A stretch of 64,000 bases of DNA, from assembly GCF_026552795.1 (NCBI RefSeq), contig NZ_JANFPI010000001.1:744001-808000 (forward strand), read 5' to 3'. Source of the DNA: Ectorhizobium quercum. Lineage in GTDB: Bacteria; Pseudomonadota; Alphaproteobacteria; Rhizobiales; Rhizobiaceae. The notes beneath the pieces were generated by a model. It was not told where the DNA came from, did not search any database, and worked only from the letters and a program-made list of their open reading frames with translations. The first letter of the stretch is position 1. The number at the start of each line of letters is the position of its first letter. This document shows, in pieces, positions 1 to 10,674 of the stretch. Made by a program: the position numbers and the translations under genes.

Positions 1-540
1 GACAACGAGGCGGTGTTCCGCGATGCGGCCGACCACATGATCGACCTCGGACATCGCCGCTTCGGCCTGATCAACGCGCCGGAAGAATTCGATTTTGCCT
101 TGCGGCGGCGTCAGGGGGCGGAAAACCGGCTGCGCGAGGCGGGCATCGCGCTCGACCCTTCGGCCTGCCTTGCCGTTCCGATGACGGACGACCAGGGCTA
201 TCGCGCCATGAACGCGCTTCTCGACCGGCCCGCCCGGCCCACCGCCGTCCTTTGCTCGTCCACCGCGCAGGCGCTCGGTGCGGTGAGGGCCATCTATGCC
301 CGGGGATTGAAGCTTGGCCGCGACATCTCGCTCACCACGCATGACGACGATCTGCCGCTTCTCAAGCCGGAGAATTTTTCCGTGCCGTTGACGACGACGC
401 GCTCCTCGCTGCGCGCAGCCGGTGTTCGCATCGCCGAACGTCTGATCGGCGTGATCGAAAACGGACGGGAGCCGGACCTTCAGGAAATCTGGCATGCCGC
501 TCTGGTCCGGCGGGCCTCGACCGGCCCCGTGCCGGATTGA
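1..540 (+). CDS. LacI-family transcriptional regulator, C-terminal part
   Basis: This is the last 179 codons of a gene that begins before the window; the frame is open from base 1 and stops with TGA at 538-540. The sequence matches the periplasmic-binding-protein-like effector domain of LacI/GalR regulators: a DLGHRRFGLI stretch near the left edge, then a variable sugar-binding region, a CSSTAQALGAVRAI segment and an ISLTTHDDD segment, which are the usual core elements of that domain. The helix-turn-helix is not in the window, so neither the operator nor the regulated gene can be seen. Such regulators usually control sugar uptake or catabolism, which would suit the Entner-Doudoroff operon on the opposite strand nearby, but that link is inference. 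The family is confident; the effector is unknown. Confidence 0.85.
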   Translation, partial: DNEAVFRDAADHMIDLGHRRFGLINAPEEFDFALRRRQGAENRLREAGIALDPSACLAVPMTDDQGYRAMNALLDRPARPTAVLCSSTAQALGAVRAIYARGLKLGRDISLTTHDDDLPLLKPENFSVPLTTTRSSLRAAGVRIAERLIGVIENGREPDLQEIWHAALVRRASTGPVPD

Positions 541-622
541 TACGCGGCGGTTTATCCGGCGCTCGAACCCTCTGTTAAAATTTCGGTGCTAAACATCCGG
601 TAGCATACACGGAGGCCGGGTC

Positions 623-1033
623 GTGAGTAATTCCAAGGCTGCGCTGGGGCAGCCCTATCTGAACAAGGAAGAGTCCTTCATGTACGATCGTGAAGCACGC
701 TTTCCCATGCAGGAAACGCGCAATGCGGCGCGCATCGAATATACCGAAAAGGGCGTCATGCACTTGGCGGCGCGCCGGTGCGATATTTTGCAGATTTCGC
801 AAAGCACGGCGATCCTGGGCCTCATGACCCAGTATCATGTGCCGAACCAGTTCTATCTCGACATTCCCGATGCACGCATCACCAAGATCGGCTGCGTGCT
901 GATGAAGACGCTGGCCAACAACCGCATCGAGGTCCGTTTCCTGCGCCTTCTGACGGACAAGGAAATAAACCGCATTTTCGTCTACAGCACGCATCCGGCC
1001 CATAAGGACTACGTGCTCGACGTCCGCGCCTGA
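623..1033 (+). CDS. PilZ-like domain protein
   Basis: A 136-residue soluble protein starting at GTG, with a GGAGG-like ribosome binding site about 8 bases upstream. An R33-x3-R37 pair (RNAAR) followed by a beta-rich region resembles the N-terminal c-di-GMP-binding motif of PilZ domains. The second PilZ motif, normally D/N-x-S-x-x-G, appears here as QISQST (residues 57-62), so the acidic/amide residue and the glycine are both lost. It may therefore bind c-di-GMP weakly or not at all. It stands alone between a LacI-type regulator and the convergent edd gene. The PilZ assignment rests on motif resemblance only. A short internal GTG or ATG (M20) could also be the start. Confidence 0.6.
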   Translation: MSNSKAALGQPYLNKEESFMYDREARFPMQETRNAARIEYTEKGVMHLAARRCDILQISQSTAILGLMTQYHVPNQFYLDIPDARITKIGCVLMKTLANNRIEVRFLRLLTDKEINRIFVYSTHPAHKDYVLDVRA

Positions 1034-1081
1034 AGAGGCGCGGCCCGTCGCCAGGGCAATTGCGTGAAACGCTGAACCGCC

Positions 1082-2902
1082 CTACGCGAACAGCACGCTC
1101 GCACCGTGGTCGGCCGGGCCGGCGTTGCGCCGGAACGAGGCGAAAAGCTCGCGCCCCAGCCCGAATTCTTTCGCCGAAAGGTCCGCTTCGACGTGCGGCC
1201 GTGCGGCGAATTCGGCGGCATCCACCAGCACTTCGAGCGTTCCGGCCACGGCGTCGAGACGAATCAGGTCGCCGTCGCGGATCTTCGCGATCGGCCCGCC
1301 GTCCACCGCTTCCGGCGTGACGTGGATCGCCGCCGGCACCTTGCCGGAGGCGCCGGACATGCGGCCGTCGGTCACGAGCGCGACCCTGAAGCCGCGGTCC
1401 TGCAACACGCCGAGCGGCGGCGTCAGCTTGTGCAGTTCCGGCATGCCGTTCGCCTTCGGCCCCTGGAAGCGCACCACGGCGATGAAGTCCTTTTCCAGCT
1501 TGCCGGCCTTGAAGGCGTCCTGGATTTCCTGCTGGTCGTGGAAGACAATGGCCGGCGCCTCGATGACGTGGCGGTCCGGCTTCACGGCGGAGACCTTGAT
1601 GACGCCATTGCCGAGATTGCCGGTCAGCATCTTCAGCCCGCCATTCGGCTGGAACGGCGCTTCGATGGGAGCCAGAACCCTGGGATCGGCGCTGACGTCG
1701 GAGATCGGCTCGCGCCTGACCGTGCCGTTCTCGCCGAGCCTGACGTCGATGGCGTAGGCCTCCATGCCCTGGCCGAAAACGGTGCGCACGTCGTCGTGCA
1801 GCAGGCCCTTCTTCAGAAGCTGGGCGATGAGGAAGCCCATGCCGCCGGCCGCGTGGAAGTGGTTCACGTCGGCAAGGCCGTTCGGATAGACGCGGGCCAG
1901 CAGCGGCACGATGTCGGACAGGTCGGAAATGTCCTGCCATGTCAGCATGATGCCTGCCGCCCGCGCCATCGCCAGCAGGTGCAGCGTATGGTTGGTCGAG
2001 CCGCCGGTCGCGTGCAGGCCGACGACGCCGTTGACGATGGAGCGCTCGTCGATCATCTCGCCGGCGGGCGTATATTCGTTGCCAAGCGCGGTGATGGCCA
2101 GCGCGCGCTTCGTTGCTTCCTTCGTCAGCGCGTCGCGCAGCGGCGTGCCGGGATTGATGAAGGAGGCGCCGGGCATGTGGAAGCCCATGATTTCCATCAG
2201 CATCTGGTTGGAATTGGCCGTGCCGTAGAAGGTGCAGGTGCCGGGGCCGTGATAGGATTTCGATTCTGCCTCCAGCAGTTCCGCGCGGCCCACCTTGCCC
2301 TCGGCGTAAAGCTGGCGGATCTTCGCCTTCTCGTCGTTGGGCAGGCCGGAGGTCATCGGCCCGGCGGGAATGAAGATGGCCGGCAGGTGGCCGAAGGTAA
2401 GCGCCGCGATGGTCAGCCCCGGGACGATCTTGTCGCAGACCCCGAGATAGACCGTCGAATCGAACATGTTGTGGGTCAGGCCGATGCCGGCGGCCATCGC
2501 GATGAGATCGCGCGAGAAAAGCGAAAGCTCCATGCCGGGCTGGCCCTGGGTGACGCCGTCGCACATGGCCGGAACGCCGCCGGCCACCTGGGCGACGCCG
2601 CCGGCCTCGGCCGCGGCCTGCCGGATCAGCGCCGGATAGGTTTCGAACGGCTGGTGCGCCGACAGCATGTCGTTGTAGGAGGTGATGATGCCGAGATTGA
2701 GCGCGCTATCGCCGGCCAGCGCCTCTTTCCCGGCGGGGGAACAGACGGCGAAGCCGTGCGCCAGGTTGGCGCAGCCGAGAACGGAGCGCTGCACCTTCTT
2801 GTGGGAAGCGGAGCGCAGGCGATCGAGATAGATGTCGCGGGTCGGCCTCGAGCGTTCGACGATGCGCTTCGTGATGGACATGATGCGAGAATCGGCGGGC
2901 AT
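1082..2902 (-). CDS. edd: Phosphogluconate dehydratase (Entner-Doudoroff)
   Basis: A 606-residue 6-phosphogluconate dehydratase, which makes 2-keto-3-deoxy-6-phosphogluconate in the cytoplasm. It belongs to the IlvD/Edd family of iron-sulfur dehydratases. The family signatures visible are [20 protein letters not shown], the [13 protein letters not shown] segment, [12 protein letters not shown] and [18 protein letters not shown]. The chosen start (ATG at 2902) has an AAAGGA sequence upstream; an internal ATG at M8 is the alternative. Length is normal for Edd. It is the last gene of zwf-pgl-edd, 83 bases after pgl. The aldolase gene eda, needed to finish the pathway, is not in the window. Confidence 0.97.
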   Translation of the reverse strand: MPADSRIMSITKRIVERSRPTRDIYLDRLRSASHKKVQRSVLGCANLAHGFAVCSPAGKEALAGDSALNLGIITSYNDMLSAHQPFETYPALIRQAAAEAGGVAQVAGGVPAMCDGVTQGQPGMELSLFSRDLIAMAAGIGLTHNMFDSTVYLGVCDKIVPGLTIAALTFGHLPAIFIPAGPMTSGLPNDEKAKIRQLYAEGKVGRAELLEAESKSYHGPGTCTFYGTANSNQMLMEIMGFHMPGASFINPGTPLRDALTKEATKRALAITALGNEYTPAGEMIDERSIVNGVVGLHATGGSTNHTLHLLAMARAAGIMLTWQDISDLSDIVPLLARVYPNGLADVNHFHAAGGMGFLIAQLLKKGLLHDDVRTVFGQGMEAYAIDVRLGENGTVRREPISDVSADPRVLAPIEAPFQPNGGLKMLTGNLGNGVIKVSAVKPDRHVIEAPAIVFHDQQEIQDAFKAGKLEKDFIAVVRFQGPKANGMPELHKLTPPLGVLQDRGFRVALVTDGRMSGASGKVPAAIHVTPEAVDGGPIAKIRDGDLIRLDAVAGTLEVLVDAAEFAARPHVEADLSAKEFGLGRELFASFRRNAGPADHGASVLFA

Positions 2903-2985
2903 GACGGCGTCCTTTCTTCAAAGCGCTTCAAGTGACGGGAAGACCGCTGAAAGCGCTGGAACGTTGGATCGAATGGCGGCGGCGC

Positions 2986-3681
2986 TCAGGGCGCCCAGAA
3001 AATCTCGAGCGGCGTGAGCGAGCGGTTCAGCACGGCGCGGATCGGCATGTCCTCCTCACGGCCTTCCGCCCGGGCGGCCTCGAGCACGCGCTTCTTCTCC
3101 TCACCCTCGATGTGGAGAGCGAGAAAACGCGCATCGCGCAGCGCGCTGAAGGTGAAGGTCAGCCGCGGCTCGCCCGCGTCCGGCGCCCGTATGGTCACGA
3201 CGCCGCGCGTCGCGGCGGCATCGAGTGCTTCGGCGAGATTGTCCCCGCCGGGGAAGAACGAGGCCGTATGGCCGTCGGTTCCCATTCCCAGGATCGCCAC
3301 GTCGAACGGCTCGTCGATGCCGCAGGTTTCCCGGCTTGCGAGGACGGCTGCTTCCTCCGCCGTCCTGCCGGCGTGGTAAAGCGGCACGAAGCGGGCCTTT
3401 GCGGCCGCGTTCGTCAGAAGATGCGCGGCGAGCAGGTTATGGTTGGAACGGTCGCTTTCCGGCGGCACGAAGCGTTCGTCGACGAGCGTCACCGTCACCT
3501 TTTCCCACGGCAGTGGCCGCGTGGAAAGCGTGGCGAAGAACAGTTTCGGGGTCGAGCCGCCGGACACGGCAAGGCTCGCCCTGCCGCGTGCCTTGATCGC
3601 CGCGGTCAGGGCGCCCGCCACTGCGTCGGCCAGCGCGTCTGCAAGCGCCTGCCTCGTCTCGAATGAATGGAAATGCTCCAT
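2986..3681 (-). CDS. pgl: 6-phosphogluconolactonase
   Basis: A 231-residue DevB-type 6-phosphogluconolactonase, which hydrolyses the lactone made by Zwf. Typical features are VSGGSTPKLFF near residues 40-50, the VTLVDERFVPPESDRSNH segment and the DVAILGMGTDGHTASFFPG loop. The gene starts 24 bases after zwf stops, and a strong AAGGAA site precedes its ATG, so it is translated as the middle gene of the operon. It has the usual size and no odd features. Confidence 0.97.
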   Translation of the reverse strand: MEHFHSFETRQALADALADAVAGALTAAIKARGRASLAVSGGSTPKLFFATLSTRPLPWEKVTVTLVDERFVPPESDRSNHNLLAAHLLTNAAAKARFVPLYHAGRTAEEAAVLASRETCGIDEPFDVAILGMGTDGHTASFFPGGDNLAEALDAAATRGVVTIRAPDAGEPRLTFTFSALRDARFLALHIEGEEKKRVLEAARAEGREEDMPIRAVLNRSLTPLEIFWAP

Positions 3682-3705
3682 GTCGTTTCCTTCCTGCGCG
3701 GGCGC

Positions 3706-5184
<1,479 letters not shown>

Positions 5185-5517
5185 GCGTTTTTCTTCTCCG
5201 GAAAAGAATATCGACATTGTAATCTAATCGATTTAAATACGCCAGTGTGCAACGCAACAAAATTCGCCGACGCCGTTCGCTCCGGCGTCAGCCGCGGGCG
5301 TATCCAACAACCCCGGCACCCGCCGGCAGGTCTCTTGCGGCGGGCCGAACCGTGAAAGCGAAACACGCCGGAACCGCCGGAAAAACACGTGCGGTGGAAG
5401 GATCGCGGGCCGGCACGCAACGGGAATCGCCACGCCGCCGAAAGCGACTATCACTCTATGGTGCCAGAATATGGAGGCCGTATGAAGCGGCGTCGCGCGG
5501 AGCCTCGGACGCCTTGT
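5185..5517. other. Intergenic region upstream of zwf
   Basis: About 330 bases between the zwf start and the stop of the FAD oxidoreductase gene. The zwf-proximal 70 bases (about 5190-5260) are clearly AT-rich against the GC-rich surroundings and should hold the zwf promoter, although I cannot fix the -35/-10 pair. The rest has no coding signature, hairpin terminator or repeat that I can recognise. Confidence 0.5.
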
Positions 5518-6804
5518 TCAGAACCTGTCCCTCAGGGCGTACCAGGAAAGCGCGAGGAAAAGCAGCGGCGCGCGCAGCTTCGGCCCGCCGGGGAAGGGGC
5601 CGACCTTCAGGTCCTTCAGCAAGTCCAGATCGGGGCTCTTGCCCAGCACCGCCTCGGCATAGAGCCTGCCGCAATAATTGGACAGCATGACGCCGTGGCC
5701 GGAATAGCCGCCGATGGAGACGACATGCGGCATCACCTCGCGCACGAAGGGCCGGCGCGGCATGGTGATGCCGACCGACCCGCCCCAGGCATGGGTGAAG
5801 GCGATGTCCTTCAGCGCCGGATAGAGTTCCGTGACCTGCCGGTGGATATGGACGGACATATCGGTCGGATGGTCGGCGGTATAGGCCTCGCGCCCGCCGA
5901 ACAGCAGGCGGTTGTCGCGGGTCTTGCGGAAATAGCGCACCACGAAGCGTGAATCGGCCACCGCTTCCTTGCCGGGCAGCACGTCGGGGAAGTCGTCGAG
6001 CGGAACGGTGGCGCCGATGAAGGAGCGGATCGGCATGACATGCGCCGCGGTGACGGGTTCGAGCCGCTCGATATAGGCGTTGGTGGCGATCAGCGCCTTG
6101 CCGGCCGTGATCGTGCCGCTGGCGGTGTCGATCTCGACCCGGCCGGACTGCGAACGGATCGCCGTTGCCCGCGTGTTCTCGAAAATGGCGGCGCCGGCGG
6201 CGCTGGCGGCCCTCGCCAGGCCGATCAGCAGCTTCATCGGCTGGATATGGCCGGTGCCCATGTCGCGCACGCCGCAATAATAGCGGTCCGAGCCCAGCCG
6301 CTCCGCCGTCTCCTTGCGGTCCATATAGGTGGAATGCGGATAATCGTAGCGTGTCGCGGCGATCTCGGCATTGGCCTGATAATCACGCTCGTGACCCGGC
6401 TTGTGGGCGACGTTCATCTGGCCGGGCAGGTAGTCCATGTCGATGCCGTTCTCGGCGGCGAAATCGAGCACGTGCTTCTTGGCACCTTCGGCGAGATCGA
6501 ACAGTGCCCTGGAGCGCTCGTAGCCGAGTGTCGGTTCCAGTTCCTCCGGCCACCAGCGCTGGCCGGTGCCGAACTGGCCGCCGTTGCGGCCCGAAGCGCC
6601 GTCGCCGCAGCGATGCGCCTCGATCAGCATTACGGAAACGCCGGCCTTCGCCAGCGCATAGGCCGCCTGCAAGCCGGTGAAGCCGCCGCCGATGATCGCG
6701 ACGTCGACCGTCGCCGACCCGTCGAGCGCGGGAAAATCCGGCCGCTCGCCGGCATCGGCCTGATACCAGGAGATTCCCGGCGCGATCGGGCTTTGCCACA
6801 GCAT
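5518..6804 (-). CDS. FAD-dependent amine oxidoreductase (gamma-glutamylputrescine oxidase-like)
   Basis: A 428-residue DAO-family flavoprotein. The dinucleotide-binding motif VAIIGGGFTGLQAAYALAKAG is near residues 34-54, followed by the ASGRNGGQFGTG segment typical of PuuB/OrdL-type oxidases. A C-terminal GYSGHGVMLSNYCGRL closes the FAD site. Enzymes of this type oxidise gamma-glutamylated amines or related amino compounds. It begins 9 bases after the glutamine-synthetase-like gene stops, so the two form a ligase/oxidase operon like puuA-puuB. A homologous pair lies at 33266-35931. The exact substrate cannot be read from the sequence. Confidence 0.85.
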   Translation of the reverse strand: MLWQSPIAPGISWYQADAGERPDFPALDGSATVDVAIIGGGFTGLQAAYALAKAGVSVMLIEAHRCGDGASGRNGGQFGTGQRWWPEELEPTLGYERSRALFDLAEGAKKHVLDFAAENGIDMDYLPGQMNVAHKPGHERDYQANAEIAATRYDYPHSTYMDRKETAERLGSDRYYCGVRDMGTGHIQPMKLLIGLARAASAAGAAIFENTRATAIRSQSGRVEIDTASGTITAGKALIATNAYIERLEPVTAAHVMPIRSFIGATVPLDDFPDVLPGKEAVADSRFVVRYFRKTRDNRLLFGGREAYTADHPTDMSVHIHRQVTELYPALKDIAFTHAWGGSVGITMPRRPFVREVMPHVVSIGGYSGHGVMLSNYCGRLYAEAVLGKSPDLDLLKDLKVGPFPGGPKLRAPLLFLALSWYALRDRF

Positions 6805-6813
6805 CCGTGCGCC

Positions 6814-8250
6814 TCACACGTTGAGAAGCAGGAATTCCCGCTCCCACGGGCTGATCACCTGCATGAAGGTCTCGAATTCGGCGCGCTTCACGCCCGCATA
6901 AAGGCCGATGAATTCCGCGCCGAGCACATCGGCCAGCGCCGTTTCGCCTTCGAGAAGCGCCACGGCTTCCAGAAGGCCGCGGGGCAGCTCGATCAGCCCT
7001 TCATTGGCCGTGTCCTCGGTCGGCGGCGTCGGCTCGACCTCGTTGATGATGCCGAGCCAGCCAGCGGCCAGCGAGGCCGCGAGCGCCAGATAGGGATTGG
7101 CGTCGGAAGAGGGCAGGCGGTTTTCCACGCGCCGCGCCGCCGCATCCGAGACGGGCACGCGGAAGGCGGTGGTGCGATTGTCGTAGCCCCAGGCGGTGTT
7201 GACGGGCGCGGCCATGTCCGGCGTCAGGCGGCGATACGAATTCACGTAGGGCGCCAGCATCACCAGCGCGGCCGGCACGTATTTCTGCATGCCGCCGATG
7301 AAGTGGAAGAATTCGGGCGAGGGGCCGCCTTCCGGCAGCGAGAAGATGTTCTTGCCCGTCTTCGCATCCACCACCGACTGGTGGATGTGCATGGCCGAGC
7401 CCGGCTGGCCCTGCATCGGCTTGGCCATGAAGGTGGCGTAGATGCCGTGTTTCATGGCCGCCTCGCGGATCGTGCGCTTGAACATGAACACCTGATCGGC
7501 CAGCGCGATCGGGTCGCCGTGGCGCAGGTTGATCTCGAGCTGCGCCGGCCCTTCCTCATGGATCAGCGTGTCGATTTCGAGGCCCTGCCCCTCGGAGAAG
7601 TGGTAGATGTCGTCGATCAGCTCGTCGAACTCGTTGATGCCGGCGATGGAATAGCCCTGGCCGCCGACGATCGAGCGGCCCGAACGACCTTTCGGCGGAT
7701 GGAGCTGGTAGTCGGGATCCTCGTTCTTGGCGACGAGATAGAACTCGATCTCCGGCGCGACGATGGCTTTCCAGCCCTTGCTGGCGTACAGGGACAGAAC
7801 CCGCTTCAGCACGTTGCGCGGCGTATAGGGCACCTCCTGTCCGACGGAATTCACCACGTCGCAGATGACCTGCGCCGTCGGATCGGTTTCCCAGGGGACG
7901 GAGGAGAGCGTGGAAAGGTCGGGCACCAGCTTCAGGTCGCCGTCGCGCGGCTCGTAGCGGAAGTTCGCCGTTTCCTCCGGATAGTCGCCGGAGATCGTAT
8001 GGCGGTAGAGCGCCGAGGGGAGCGCCAGAGAGGTGTTTCCGGTGAATTTGGAACTCGGCATCATCTTGCCGCGCGGCACGCCGGCGAAGTCGGGCGTGAT
8101 GCACTCGATGTCTTCGATGCCGCGGACGCGCAGCCATTGCGCGGCTTCCTTCCAGTTCGTCACGCCGCGCGGCTGATCGTAGGTCGGCTGGGGGATTGCA
8201 GTTTTGGTAGAGGACTTGATGGGAGCGCCGGATTTGCGTTTGGCGGGCAT
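6814..8250 (-). CDS. Glutamine synthetase-family ligase (gamma-glutamylputrescine synthetase-like)
   Basis: A 478-residue protein with the glutamine synthetase catalytic fold: VAPEIEFYLV (metal-binding Glu), HEEGPAQLEINLRHGDP, TFMAKPMQGQPGSAMHIHQS, and a C-terminal VENRLPSSDANPYLALAASLAAG. These are the features of the PuuA branch, which joins glutamate to an amine such as putrescine using ATP, rather than of GlnA. The basic N-terminal extension (residues 1-35) is not part of the catalytic domain. It is co-transcribed with the FAD oxidase downstream. The nearby putrescine importer genes (12206-16265) support a role in polyamine use, but the amine is not proven. Confidence 0.85.
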   Translation of the reverse strand: MPAKRKSGAPIKSSTKTAIPQPTYDQPRGVTNWKEAAQWLRVRGIEDIECITPDFAGVPRGKMMPSSKFTGNTSLALPSALYRHTISGDYPEETANFRYEPRDGDLKLVPDLSTLSSVPWETDPTAQVICDVVNSVGQEVPYTPRNVLKRVLSLYASKGWKAIVAPEIEFYLVAKNEDPDYQLHPPKGRSGRSIVGGQGYSIAGINEFDELIDDIYHFSEGQGLEIDTLIHEEGPAQLEINLRHGDPIALADQVFMFKRTIREAAMKHGIYATFMAKPMQGQPGSAMHIHQSVVDAKTGKNIFSLPEGGPSPEFFHFIGGMQKYVPAALVMLAPYVNSYRRLTPDMAAPVNTAWGYDNRTTAFRVPVSDAAARRVENRLPSSDANPYLALAASLAAGWLGIINEVEPTPPTEDTANEGLIELPRGLLEAVALLEGETALADVLGAEFIGLYAGVKRAEFETFMQVISPWEREFLLLNV

Positions 8251-8295
8251 GGATCACCGGTTTGATGTTTCGGTTCGTGCCATGATAGACGCGCC

Positions 8296-9531
8296 ATGAC
8301 GCATTTGGCGAGAGGAAAACGGCGATTCGGTCGCGGGAAAGGGCTGGCCTTGGTTCACAGACGGGATGCGATCGTCATCGGCGCGGGAGCCGCCGGCATG
8401 ATGTGCGCGCTGACGGCGGGCCGGCGCGGCCGGCATGTGGCGGTTCTCGATCACGCCGCCGCGCCGGGCGAGAAGATCCGCATTTCCGGCGGCGGGCGCT
8501 GCAATTTCACCAATGTTCATGCCGGTCCGAAAAACTATCTTTCCGCCAACCCGCATTTTGCCAAGTCGGCGCTCGCCCGGTTCAGGCCGGCGGATTTCAT
8601 CGCGATGGTCGAGGCCCACGGCATCGCCTGGCATGAAAAGACCCTCGGCCAGCTTTTCTGCGACGGCAGCGCCCGCGACATCATCGCGATGTTCCTCAAG
8701 GAGCTTGCAGCAGTGGGCGCGACGCTTCACCTGAAGCAGTCGGTGGTCTCCGTCGAAAGGACGGACGGGCTTTTCCGCGTGCGGACCGAAACCGATCTGT
8801 TCGAGGCGCCCGCGCTGGTGGTTGCAAGCGGCGGCAAGTCGATCCCGAAAATGGGTGCTACCGGCCTTGCCTACCGGATCGCCGGGCAGTTCGGCCTCGC
8901 TGTGCTCGAAACCCGGCCCGGCCTCGTGCCGCTGACGCTCGATCCCGCATTTCTGGAAAAGATCGCGCCGCTGGCGGGCGTCTCCGTCGATGCCGAAGTC
9001 CGCCACGGCAGGACGGCCTTCCGGGAGGCCCTGCTGTTCACCCATCGCGGCCTGTCCGGGCCCGCCATCCTGCAAATTTCCTCCTACTGGCGGGAAGGCG
9101 ACGAGATCGCCATCCGCATCGCCCCGGATGTCGATTTCGCGGAGGTCCTGAACGCGGCGCGCCGGGAAAACGGCCGGCAGTCCGTCGCCACGGCGCTGGC
9201 CGCCGTCCTGCCGAAACGGCTTGCCCAGTTCTTCGCCGCCGAAACCGGCGCCGAAAGGCCGCTTGCGGAACTGTCCGGCAAGGCGCAGGCCGCGCTCGTC
9301 GCCCGCCTCGGCGACTGGCGCATCCGGCCGGCGGGGTCGGAGGGCTATCGCACGGCGGAAGTGACGCTCGGCGGCGTGGATACGGCTGGCCTCGATTCCC
9401 GCGACATGCAGGCGAAGGCCGTGCCGGGCCTCTATTTCATCGGCGAATGCGTCGACGTGACGGGATGGCTCGGCGGCTACAATTTCCAGTGGGCCTGGGC
9501 CTCGGGTCATGCGGCGGGCGAGGCGGTGTGA
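8296..9531 (+). CDS. BaiN/HI0933-type FAD-binding oxidoreductase
   Basis: A flavoprotein of up to 411 residues of the HI0933/YhiN/BaiN family. The FAD motif AIVIGAGAAGMMCALTAG is followed by the family hallmark GEKIRISGGGRCNFTN, and the C-terminus has GLYFIGECVDVTGWLGGYNFQWAWASG. The function of most members is unknown. The ATG at 8296 has no convincing ribosome binding site and leaves only 45 bases to the divergent ligase gene. A TTG at 8350, preceded by a GGGAAAGGG stretch, would give a 393-residue protein starting just before the FAD motif and may be the real start. Confidence 0.88.
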   Translation: MTHLARGKRRFGRGKGLALVHRRDAIVIGAGAAGMMCALTAGRRGRHVAVLDHAAAPGEKIRISGGGRCNFTNVHAGPKNYLSANPHFAKSALARFRPADFIAMVEAHGIAWHEKTLGQLFCDGSARDIIAMFLKELAAVGATLHLKQSVVSVERTDGLFRVRTETDLFEAPALVVASGGKSIPKMGATGLAYRIAGQFGLAVLETRPGLVPLTLDPAFLEKIAPLAGVSVDAEVRHGRTAFREALLFTHRGLSGPAILQISSYWREGDEIAIRIAPDVDFAEVLNAARRENGRQSVATALAAVLPKRLAQFFAAETGAERPLAELSGKAQAALVARLGDWRIRPAGSEGYRTAEVTLGGVDTAGLDSRDMQAKAVPGLYFIGECVDVTGWLGGYNFQWAWASGHAAGEAV

Positions 9532-9700
9532 CGCCTTTCTTCGGAGAAGCGGGATCGTCTCCCCGCCGGGGATTCACACGATCTTAAATTTTGGCGCGGA
9601 AGCTCGAAGGTCAGCCCGGCTTCGCGGCCGCTTCATGACGATAGGCTGGCCCGCCCTTTGCGGCATGATCGAGATCACCCGTTTCCGGGAAGGAACGCCC

Positions 9701-9835
9701 ATGACCAGATCGCATCGCCGTGCCCGCGCCATCGCCGTCGCCGAAATCCGCGACCGGAACACGCCGCACCTTTGGCGTCTGACGGGGCTTGCCGCCGCAG
9801 CGCTCTGCGCCTGGCACCTTTTCCTGCCGCTTTGA
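9701..9835 (+). CDS. Small membrane protein, 44 residues
   Basis: A short open frame starting at ATG with GGAAGGAA about 6 bases upstream. The product has a basic N-terminal third (several Arg and His) and one predicted membrane segment near the C-terminus (LTGLAAAALCAWHLFLPL). No family is recognised. The good ribosome binding site and the basic-then-hydrophobic pattern argue that it is real. An in-frame ATG at 9635 would make it longer. Function unknown. Confidence 0.45.
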   Translation: MTRSHRRARAIAVAEIRDRNTPHLWRLTGLAAAALCAWHLFLPL

Positions 9836-10127
9836 GCTGTCCGGAATTGCGCGGAAACAAATAGCTGGCGCAACGGTTGCGGCTGCCGGAAACGAATGAG
9901 ACCGCGACGGCAGGGCCGTCGGCGGTCTCGTCGTCCTCCTCAGGAAAGCCGGTCCTTTCGACGCGATTCCGCATCGTTTTCCGGAATGGGGCATCGGCCC
10001 GGTTACGGGCCGGGCCGATGGGTTTCAGAAACGGATTCAATGGAAAACGGGAGATTTTCCAGAGGGTTCTGCGCAAATCCGTCCCCGAGGTCTGGCGGCT
10101 CATGGCAGGCCGCCAAAGGGTAATTCT

Positions 10128-10376
10128 TCAGGCCGCCTCGCTGCGGACATTGGCCAGAATGACCGGGATCAGGAGATCGCCCCAGTTGCCGTCGCCCCCG
10201 TGGTGCCGGGCCGAACGCACCAGTTCGACGGAAACGCCGGCATCGACGGCCTTCATGATCGACTGGTTCAGGCGATGCAGGTCGTTGGCAACCATGCGGA
10301 TCGTCGCCTGCTGATCGCTGTTCATCGCGGACGCCTGCTCCTCGGCACGCTCCTTGACTCGGGTCTGCGGGGTCAT
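10128..10376 (-). CDS. Small conserved-looking hypothetical protein, 82 residues
   Basis: A small soluble protein whose ATG is preceded by AGGAGA at ideal spacing. Residues 1-50 look alpha-helical and charged (VKERAEEQASAMNSDQQ, then ANDLHRLNQSIMKAVDAG). The C-terminal third contains HHGGDGNWGDLLIPVI. I do not recognise a family. It is transcribed away from the ScfR-type regulator, sharing an AT-rich intergenic region with it. The frame is also open upstream of the ATG, but that part lacks the local codon pattern. Confidence 0.6.
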   Translation of the reverse strand: MTPQTRVKERAEEQASAMNSDQQATIRMVANDLHRLNQSIMKAVDAGVSVELVRSARHHGGDGNWGDLLIPVILANVRSEAA

Positions 10377-10674
10377 GGCACTTCTCCTCTTGTATGACCG
10401 GGTTCTTGTCGGCCGCGCAACGGGCCTGTCGGAACCCGTTGCGTCGCCGCACTGTCCGTCTCCTCCCGAGCGCTCCGCATGGGAACCGTCTTGCCCGGTG
10501 TTGATGTGACTAGTTTTACAAAATCTTCCGCTCCCATTCCAGAAAAATCGAAAAAACAACGACTTGAAAAAGGTCGAGATGTCTTGCCTTTGACAAATAA
10601 GAGATGTAAAAATGTAAATGTTGTAAAATATGTTGCATCCCGGTTTCGGGGCGGTCTGTCGAACGGCTGGAAGA
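10377..10674. promoter_or_regulatory. AT-rich divergent promoter region
   Basis: About 300 bases between two divergent genes. From roughly 10505 to 10635 the base composition is strikingly AT-rich for this genome. A TTGACA hexamer at 10590-10595 with TGTAAA at 10613-10618 (17-base spacer) could be a promoter for the regulator gene at 10675. Repeated TGTAAA-like words (10605-10630) may be operator sites for that regulator. Promoter and operator calls are inferred from the sequence alone. Confidence 0.45.

Noticed and set aside
1106..2935. A 609-codon plus-strand frame opposite edd
   Set aside because: High-GC shadow; edd on the minus strand has all family motifs.
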